A stretch of DNA of 11,925 bases. Origin: DAOPXV01 sp035352535 (GTDB lineage: Bacteria; Muiribacteriota; UBA9980). Shown one piece after another: positions 6,160-11,925 of the stretch. How positions within the stretch are numbered: the stretch's first letter is position 1; every line of letters starts with the position of its first letter. The notes below the pieces were generated by a model, which was given only the letters and a program-made list of their open reading frames with translations, searched no databases and was not told the origin of the DNA. The translations under genes and the position numbers were made by a program. The stretch lies in the NCBI GenBank assembly GCA_964545075.1, contig CAZJFS010000139.1:1-11925 (forward strand), written 5' to 3'.

Positions 6160-7566
6160 ATGTATTTAATAGAATCGATATTATTTTCGACAATAATATT
6201 ATTAATAAACTACGCCTATTATCCGCTTTCATTCATGTTCATAGGCGATGCGGTGAACCCTTACCAGGTCCTTTCGCTTTTCATGGCGATAAGATACGGG
6301 TCGGTCAAGGGTTTTATTTCATTTCTGATAATTGTTTCTATTGGCGGCAGCAACGCATTTTTTAACAGCCAGATAGATAAGCTCTTCGATACGCAGACGC
6401 TTTATTTCGTCCTGTCCGTTCTTCTCACGTCGCATGTCGCCGGCCAGCTTTCAGATTATCAGAACGATGCGATATTTTTTTTAAAAGACCGCTATGACAA
6501 ACTTTCCATTGATTTTCAAAAGTGCACATTGAACTATTTGATGCTTACCGACGCCAACAAGGAACTGACTCAGAAGATCGTTACGCGTTTTCAATCGCTT
6601 TCGACGGTTTACGAGGCGGCTCAGAAGCTTGAAACATTAAGTATCGATAAGCTTTTTCCATCCGCCCTCGAACTTCTGGAAAGCCACGTCAGCGTTAAAA
6701 CAGCCGCCGTTTATATATTAAAGGACGGCCTGCTCTATCTTAAGGCGCACGTAGGCTCGAAGGGCGAGGTTATATTCGCGGAAGCGCTGAAACCCGAATC
6801 CGATAAGATGATATCAAGCGCCATTAAAAACCGCAAAACAATCTCACAGCGAGAAGATATCTTCGATCTTTCGAAGGAATATTATTCAGACGAATGCGGC
6901 GGCCATCTTATTGTCGCGCCCATAATGCTCAATGAAACCGTCAACGGAGTTATCGTTATTGAAAAAATTTCCTTTGAGAACTTTACGGACGCGACCATAA
7001 GAATAATCTCGATGATAGCTGACTGGGTCGCTATGTGCATCAATAAGATCGATAATTTCACCAAGATGGAAGCTGAAGTTCCTATTGACCAGGAAATAAA
7101 CTGCTACAAGGTCGATCACCTCAAAAAAATGATAAGAATTGAAGTCGCTAAAGCCGTTCGGTACAGGCTACAACTTTCCGTATGCAAGGTCTCAATCTCC
7201 GATCATGATAAGCTCACGGAAAAAATGCGGCGGTCTGTTTATTTTACGATAGGCTATATAGTTAAAAACTGCGTAAGGGATATTGATTTTTATGGCGCGT
7301 GCATGGAAAACGGCAGTTTTATTATAATATTACCGGTCACCGATTCGAAGGGATCAAATATTTTAATTTCGAGGTTGACAAATGAGCTCGCTAACTTTAA
7401 AATAAAGCCGTACGAAAATGAGGACCAGGAATTAAAAGTTTCGGCCGGATGTTATTCGCTCTTCGATATAATACCGGAGAAGAAGATCAACGCAATACCG
7501 TTTGAAAAACTCAGGGAAGAAACGGAAAACGCGTATGCTACGATAATAAAAGAAATGAAAATTTAA
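6160..7566 (+). CDS. pelD: PelD: inner-membrane c-di-GMP receptor for Pel polysaccharide
   Basis: 468 residues (Pseudomonas PelD has about 455). The N-terminus carries about four membrane helices (roughly 5-28, 34-46, 48-66, 81-97). A coiled-coil-like linker (98-145), a GAF domain (about 148-297) and a degenerate GGDEF domain (about 315-468) follow. The GGDEF signature is replaced by MENGSF (382-387), so it should not make c-di-GMP. The inhibitory-site motif is kept: Arg373-Asp-Ile-Asp376 matches RxxD, the c-di-GMP binding site of P. aeruginosa PelD (Arg367/Asp370), at almost the same residue number. Arg405 is a candidate for the second contact arginine. In the known system, c-di-GMP binding to PelD activates synthesis by PelF. 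The three genes that follow are pelE, pelF and pelG, which supports the call strongly. The ribosome site before the ATG is weak (ACGGGA, 6147-6152), so translation may be modest. Confidence 0.88.
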   Translation: MYLIESILFSTIILLINYAYYPLSFMFIGDAVNPYQVLSLFMAIRYGSVKGFISFLIIVSIGGSNAFFNSQIDKLFDTQTLYFVLSVLLTSHVAGQLSDYQNDAIFFLKDRYDKLSIDFQKCTLNYLMLTDANKELTQKIVTRFQSLSTVYEAAQKLETLSIDKLFPSALELLESHVSVKTAAVYILKDGLLYLKAHVGSKGEVIFAEALKPESDKMISSAIKNRKTISQREDIFDLSKEYYSDECGGHLIVAPIMLNETVNGVIVIEKISFENFTDATIRIISMIADWVAMCINKIDNFTKMEAEVPIDQEINCYKVDHLKKMIRIEVAKAVRYRLQLSVCKVSISDHDKLTEKMRRSVYFTIGYIVKNCVRDIDFYGACMENGSFIIILPVTDSKGSNILISRLTNELANFKIKPYENEDQELKVSAGCYSLFDIIPEKKINAIPFEKLREETENAYATIIKEMKI

Positions 7567-7584
7567 AGATATGAACGATATGAT

Positions 7585-9738
7585 ATGATCAAAAATCAAA
7601 ATACTTATGTTTCTTCGCTTCTGATATGGTTTTTTATTTTGATATCGTTCATTCTTCCGGCCGCTTTCGCGGGTATGGACTTCATACGCTTTTTCAGATA
7701 TTTAGTGGTTTTCAATTCGATCGGCGCTCTCTTTTTTCTTATCAATTACGATTACTGGTACAACAGGGAATTCAATATCCACAGTAAGCATAATCTGTTA
7801 AAAAAAGATCTCACGCTTTTTTTCCTGCTTATTTTCGGCCCTTTCGGCTTTTTCCCTCTGATATATGTTTTGATAGCTATTAACGACCGCGCGCGCGGCA
7901 AGTTTCTGGATTATCTTAAATACGTTGAATTTTCAGATGTAAAAGACGACCAGTATTCGCTTATAGATATCACTTCGGAATTTAAGAAACAGATGCATAA
8001 GGAACCCGTTATAGATTCGCTGAAATATGGCAACATCCAAAAAAAACGCAGCGCCATCGAGCTTTTATACAAAATGAAAACGCCGAAATCCATAGCGGCG
8101 CTAAAAAATATCGCGCGCGATCCGGAATTTGAAATAAGATTTTTCGCTATAAATAAGCTGACGGCGCTTGAAGATGAATTCGTCAACGAGCTTGACTGGT
8201 ATAAAACCGTTCTCCATGTGACCGGAAGTCAGCCGGAAATTTTTTTTCAATACGCGGTGATGCTTCTGAAGTTCGCGCACAGCGGCCTTTTGTTCCCTGA
8301 GATAGCCAAGCTTTATTTTGCGAGGTCCGCTTCCGTATTTAAAATACTTATGGAGCATCAGTGTTTTATATCCAACAGCGTAGCCGGGCTCGCAAGATCG
8401 CTCAGGCTTTCGGGAAAGGCGGCCGAGGCGCACAGACATCTGCGCGATAATTTTTCCGTCTTGAACGACGACGGCATTGATGAGCTGGCGCAATGCCTTT
8501 TTGAACTAAAAAGGCACGAGGAGTTGCGCGACCTGGTTTCCAAGGTGAAGACGGAACAGGTAAAGGGCGGCAAATTATTGAAACGCATGATTGAGAACGG
8601 GGAGAGCGAAGATGTCGAATCGGGCGATATATATTCAATAACCAAGCTTTCTGATTGCGTCGATCTTTTCGATAAAAGCGAGTCGCTGGATTTCGACGTG
8701 ATCTTCGCGAAGATAAAAGGCGCCATGAATTCGTATATGCTGGCGAGCGTTTTCGACCTTATTCAATCGCGGGGCCTTACGGCGAAGATAATGTATTTGA
8801 AAATGATCCGCGGAAAGTCCGATCCGGAGCTCGTGTGGGGCCTGAAAAGGTTCTTGTATGAAAAGAATAAGCTCTTAAATCTTCTGGCCGCCGACGTTCT
8901 GGCTTCGTCGGAGCTGCCGCTCAGGAACGAGATATTTCTCGATCTTCTCTCGCATGATTTTTTGGAGATAAAACTTATAGCCATAAAATTTCTTGGAATG
9001 CAGAGGGTTAAAAATGCCGTTGCGCTTCTTCAAAGAATGGCCCGTTCGGCTAACGTTGAAGCGTCCGTTAAAACCGAGGCGGTGACGGCTCTCGCCGAGA
9101 TACGCGATGCCGCGTCTATAAAAGGCGTGGAGGGCGCGCTATGGGACGGCGATGAAAACGTCGTGATCGGGGCGCTAAAGGCTTTGAAGGACTGTGAATT
9201 AACTACGGTACCTGAAACCGTCTTGAAATGCCTTAAAAGTTCATCGGCCAACGTCCGTTCGGAAGCCGTGAAAGCGTTGGTCGCTACTGGCGACGACAGG
9301 GCTTTCGAGAATCTTGTCGCGCATTACGCGGTCGAAGTCGAAAGAAAAATCAGGGATCTGATAGTGCGCGTGCTGTGCGATCAGAAGCGGCCAGAGGCGA
9401 TGCCGCTGATATTAAAGCACGCGTTTGAAGATGAGGAAGGCGATATGGCGGTCAATAATTACTTTACTTATATAGGAAAAGAACATCTTCTGCGTTACGC
9501 GAAAAAAATATTGATCGCGGGAAAATTTGAAGATAAAAGATTTTTCGAATTGTTTTTGCGCTTTAGAAAAGACGATCTTATACATTTCAGGGATGAGTTC
9601 GTTGCGCCTTCCGGAGATGAAGCGGCCCTTGAATTTATTTCGAAATTTATCGGCGAAGCCGGCGGGTCCGCCGCCGATGCCGATGCCGCGGCGCGTAATG
9701 ATGATCCCGGGACGGCCGGGGACGGAGGCGTAAAATAA
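7585..9738 (+). CDS. pelE: PelE-like membrane protein with an unusually large HEAT-repeat extension
   Basis: 717 residues, against about 330 for Pseudomonas PelE. Two or three membrane helices sit at the N-terminus (9-28, 35-53, 74-98), then the chain is cytoplasmic and helical. A first HEAT-like pair lies near 150-197. A TPR-like segment (about 218-345) probably corresponds to the usual PelE body. A long run of HEAT/Armadillo-like repeats follows (about 415-620), with clear units near 455-485, 490-520, 524-550 and 556-580. The tail (about 690-717) is rich in Ala, Gly and Asp, and its DNA is locally GC-rich. Position between pelD and pelF, membrane topology and the TPR part support PelE, the partner that holds PelD in the synthase complex; the HEAT part suggests an added docking surface (inference). 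It starts 18 bases after pelD with no clear ribosome site, so translation may be coupled. It could be a lineage-specific scaffold rather than a strict ortholog. Confidence 0.72.
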   Translation: MIKNQNTYVSSLLIWFFILISFILPAAFAGMDFIRFFRYLVVFNSIGALFFLINYDYWYNREFNIHSKHNLLKKDLTLFFLLIFGPFGFFPLIYVLIAINDRARGKFLDYLKYVEFSDVKDDQYSLIDITSEFKKQMHKEPVIDSLKYGNIQKKRSAIELLYKMKTPKSIAALKNIARDPEFEIRFFAINKLTALEDEFVNELDWYKTVLHVTGSQPEIFFQYAVMLLKFAHSGLLFPEIAKLYFARSASVFKILMEHQCFISNSVAGLARSLRLSGKAAEAHRHLRDNFSVLNDDGIDELAQCLFELKRHEELRDLVSKVKTEQVKGGKLLKRMIENGESEDVESGDIYSITKLSDCVDLFDKSESLDFDVIFAKIKGAMNSYMLASVFDLIQSRGLTAKIMYLKMIRGKSDPELVWGLKRFLYEKNKLLNLLAADVLASSELPLRNEIFLDLLSHDFLEIKLIAIKFLGMQRVKNAVALLQRMARSANVEASVKTEAVTALAEIRDAASIKGVEGALWDGDENVVIGALKALKDCELTTVPETVLKCLKSSSANVRSEAVKALVATGDDRAFENLVAHYAVEVERKIRDLIVRVLCDQKRPEAMPLILKHAFEDEEGDMAVNNYFTYIGKEHLLRYAKKILIAGKFEDKRFFELFLRFRKDDLIHFRDEFVAPSGDEAALEFISKFIGEAGGSAADADAAARNDDPGTAGDGGVK
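9724..9728 (+). promoter_or_regulatory. ribosome binding site of pelF inside the pelE end
   Basis: GGAGG encodes part of the last PelE codons and lies 11 bases before the pelF ATG. The two genes are one base apart, so ribosomes finishing pelE pass over this site, which favours coupled, balanced production. Confidence 0.6.
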
Positions 9739-9739
9739 A

Positions 9740-11209
9740 ATGGCTGATGTAGGGCTTATACTCGAAGGGACATATCCGTACGTGACCGGAGGCGTTTCCG
9801 GGTGGGTTCACGACATAGTGACCAACCTGAAGGATATAACGTTCGATATCGTAGCGATAGTGCCTTCGCGCGGCTACGCCCGCGAATATAAATACAAGAT
9901 GCCGCCTAACGTATATTCGATAAAGAATATATATTTGAACGAGTTGGGAGAGGGCGTATCGTCCGGGCTGGGATATTTTTCGCGCGCCGCTTTCTTTAAA
10001 AAGCTTTTCGATTCTCTAATAGAGATTAAAAGCGGGAATTATGAAGCGGCTCGGGAAGTTTTAAATCTCTTTCAAAAATATTCGCCGTCCACCGCGGATT
10101 TTTTAAAGTCCCGGGAAGGTTGGGATTTTTTTGTGAAGATATATAATTCTTTTGATAAAACTCTTTCTTTCGTTGATTATTTCTGGACGATGCGCTTCGT
10201 GTTGGTGCCGCTTCTGAACATAATGAGGGCCGAAGCGCCCGTTTGCCATTGTTACCATCCGGTATCTACCGGTTACGCCGGGCTTCTTGGAAGCCTTTTT
10301 AAAATGATCACTAAAAAAGCCCTTGTTCTTACGGAACACGGCATATATGCCAACGAAAGGCTTCTGGAAATAGTGGACGCCAGGTGGATATACGATGAAA
10401 ATCAGGATACCATGGATGCGATGAAGGAATTGTCGCCCCTGAAGCAGTTCTGGATAACCCTTTTTATGATGATAAGCCGCGTGACGTATTTTAACAGCGA
10501 TAAAATAATAACGCTTTACCGCGGCAATCAAAACCTTCAGATAAAACACGGCGCGGATATAAAAAAATGCAGCGTTATACCAAACGGCATAGATATACAA
10601 AGATTCAAATATAAGCGGATTTCAGCTTCCGCCGGTCCCGAATATATGGTCGGTTTCGTCGGGAGAATAGTTCCTATAAAGGACGTCAAGTCGCTTTTAC
10701 ATGCCGCCAGGTTCGTCGTGGACAGGCTTGCGGGCGCCAAATTTTATCTCAAGGGGCCTTTCGACGAGGACAAGCCTTATTATGAAGAATGCAAGGTCCT
10801 GGTAAGCCTTTTAAATCTTGACCAGAATGTATTTTTTACCGGGCCGTCAGACGTCACCGAGTTTTACAGGGAACTCGACGTTTTAGTGCTGTCCTCGGTT
10901 TCGGAAGCGCAGCCGCTTTCGCTGCTCGAAGCGAATCTTTGCGCGGTGCCGGTGGTTTCGACCGATGTGGGCGCGGTCAGGGAGCTTTTATACGGCATAG
11001 ACGATGAAGACGCGAAACTCGGGCCTTCGGGCATAGTGGTTCCAGTCAAGTCGCCGCAGGCGCTCGGCGAAGAGATCGTGAAACTTCTTTCCAATCGCGA
11101 TCTGAATAATAAAATGGGCGCCGCGGGCGTTAAAAGGGTTTTAAGCTATTATAAAAAAGAGGACCTTATGACGAAATATCATGATATATACAAAGGATAC
11201 ATAAAATAA
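9740..11209 (+). CDS. pelF: PelF: GT4-family glycosyltransferase that polymerises Pel
   Basis: 489 residues (Pseudomonas PelF has about 507). It is a soluble GT-B glycosyltransferase of the GT4 family, thought to build the Pel chain from UDP-linked amino sugars at the inner face of the membrane. The N-terminus is strongly PelF-like: LILEGTYPYVTGGVSGWVHD (6-25), where the Gly-Gly loop belongs to the acceptor domain. TEHGIYANER (198-207), IPNGID (280-285) and FVGRIVPIKD (306-315) follow in the expected order. The donor-site EX7E motif is intact: Glu389 and Glu397 in SEAQPLSLLEA. There is no signal peptide or membrane helix, as expected for a cytoplasmic enzyme recruited by the PelD/PelE/PelG membrane complex. 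It lies one base after pelE and one base before pelG, so it is firmly in the operon. This is the best-supported call of the pel set. Confidence 0.95.
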   Translation: MADVGLILEGTYPYVTGGVSGWVHDIVTNLKDITFDIVAIVPSRGYAREYKYKMPPNVYSIKNIYLNELGEGVSSGLGYFSRAAFFKKLFDSLIEIKSGNYEAAREVLNLFQKYSPSTADFLKSREGWDFFVKIYNSFDKTLSFVDYFWTMRFVLVPLLNIMRAEAPVCHCYHPVSTGYAGLLGSLFKMITKKALVLTEHGIYANERLLEIVDARWIYDENQDTMDAMKELSPLKQFWITLFMMISRVTYFNSDKIITLYRGNQNLQIKHGADIKKCSVIPNGIDIQRFKYKRISASAGPEYMVGFVGRIVPIKDVKSLLHAARFVVDRLAGAKFYLKGPFDEDKPYYEECKVLVSLLNLDQNVFFTGPSDVTEFYRELDVLVLSSVSEAQPLSLLEANLCAVPVVSTDVGAVRELLYGIDDEDAKLGPSGIVVPVKSPQALGEEIVKLLSNRDLNNKMGAAGVKRVLSYYKKEDLMTKYHDIYKGYIK

Positions 11210-11210
11210 T

Positions 11211-11925
11211 ATGGCAGGCATAGGATTCAAGTTCAGGGAAATGGTCTCGGAAGGCAGCTATCTTGGCGCCATACGCGGTTATCTTTATTCGGCCGTTTTT
11301 TCCGCCGGCCCGTGGATATTGACGATGGTCGTCATCGCCATTCTCAATACGCTCGCTCCGCCGGAGGTAAAAGGCAATACGCTCATAGTTTTCCGCGCCA
11401 TGCTCACCTATATTTACGCGATGAGCCTTGTCGTCGTCGGAACATTTCAATATCCGATAACGCGTTATATAGCCGACAGGATCTATGAAAAAGACCGCGG
11501 CGAGATACTTTCTACGTTTATCGGCACGCTCTTTCTTTTTTCCTTTATGGCTTTGGCCGTCGGCACGGTGTTTTTGTGGTATAACACCGGCGGTTTCGCG
11601 TTTAAGATACTTTTTATGGGACTTTTCGTGACCATTACCCTGATATGGGATGCCATGATGTTTCTTTCCGCCATCAAGGATTATAAATTCATCGTTTTCG
11701 TTTTTTTCAGCGGTTCCCTGGCTTCCATTCTGCTTTCGATGGTCCTGAAAACCTATATAGGGCTGAACGGATACGTGCTCGGCTATTATCTGGGCCAATT
11801 ATACATTCTCTCCGGGCTTATCGCCGAGATAGTCCGCGAATTTTACAACGACAAGGGCGCCACTTACTATTTCTTGAAATATTTTAAAAAATATGCTACA
11901 TTGATACTCGCCGGCCTCGCTTATA
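11211..11925 (+). CDS. pelG: PelG: MOP/PST-type membrane protein of the Pel synthase, cut by the window edge
   Basis: An open frame begins at the ATG one base after the pelF stop and is still open at the last base (238 codons seen; the Pseudomonas protein has about 456). The first residues, MAGIGFKFREM, followed by SYLGAIRGYLYSAVFSAGPW (16-35), are typical of PelG. The visible half contains about six hydrophobic segments (near 28-49, 60-80, 103-125, 133-153, 161-181 and 188-206) with a QYPITRYIADRIYEKDRG loop (84-101), consistent with a polysaccharide-exporter fold. In the known system PelG sits in the inner membrane with PelD and PelE and is thought to carry the chain across. AAAGGA (11192-11197) inside the pelF end is a possible but distant ribosome site, so coupling is likely. 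The rest of the gene, and any later pel genes, are outside the window. Confidence 0.9.
   Translation, partial: MAGIGFKFREMVSEGSYLGAIRGYLYSAVFSAGPWILTMVVIAILNTLAPPEVKGNTLIVFRAMLTYIYAMSLVVVGTFQYPITRYIADRIYEKDRGEILSTFIGTLFLFSFMALAVGTVFLWYNTGGFAFKILFMGLFVTITLIWDAMMFLSAIKDYKFIVFVFFSGSLASILLSMVLKTYIGLNGYVLGYYLGQLYILSGLIAEIVREFYNDKGATYYFLKYFKKYATLILAGLAY

Noticed and set aside
6123..6365. 80-codon + strand frame overlapping the pelD start
   Set aside because: It overlaps the PelD membrane segment in another frame, has no ribosome site and no recognisable domain.
7100..7566. Active diguanylate cyclase in the C-terminal domain of the pelD product
   Set aside because: The GGDEF catalytic motif is absent (MENGSF instead), so only the binding-type I-site is supported.
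11166..11798. 210-codon minus-strand open frame at the pelF/pelG junction
   Set aside because: It lies opposite the PelF end and PelG membrane helices, which are strongly supported. Its charged, low-similarity translation is typical of an antisense shadow.

Overview
The window reads as a stretch of chromosome from a diderm (Gram-negative-type) bacterium of intermediate base composition, with many ATA, AGG and GGC codons. The diderm call rests on a tripartite-type RND efflux pair and a lipoprotein signal peptide. I cannot name the lineage; an uncultivated or poorly sampled phylum is possible. All recognised genes lie on the + strand, in three transcription units separated by good terminators. 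I saw no tRNA, rRNA, CRISPR array, insertion sequence or other mobile element.

Unit 1 (about 85-1561) is a single gene for a lipoprotein serpin with an inhibitory-type hinge. It has its own sigma70-like promoter and a strong terminator. Unit 2 (about 1618-5939) is an efflux operon: a short periplasmic adaptor followed by a full-length HAE1-type RND transporter. Its promoter is flanked by three copies of a TGAAC-N4-GTTCA palindrome, which looks like a repressor operator array. Neither the repressor nor a TolC-type outer-membrane channel is in the window. The unit ends at a long hairpin terminator.

Unit 3 (about 6100-11925, running off the end) is a Pel exopolysaccharide operon in the order pelD-pelE-pelF-pelG. 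PelD is the membrane c-di-GMP receptor, with GAF and degenerate GGDEF domains. PelE is its membrane partner, here about twice the Pseudomonas length because of HEAT-like repeats. PelF is the GT4 glycosyltransferase and PelG the MOP-type membrane protein, truncated by the window edge. Together they would form the inner-membrane synthase and export complex. The modification and outer-membrane genes (pelA, pelB, pelC) are not upstream, where the efflux operon lies.

The two non-coding gaps of about 300 bases (1444-1745 and 5858-6159) are dense with signals. The first holds two hairpins, a promoter and three operators. The second holds a terminator, two extended -10 promoter candidates and a perfect 16-bp stem with a T-run, which could be an attenuator or the end of a small RNA. 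The most noteworthy points are the triple operator, the HEAT-extended PelE, the pel cluster without pelABC upstream, the adaptor lacking its last domain, and the membrane-anchored serpin.
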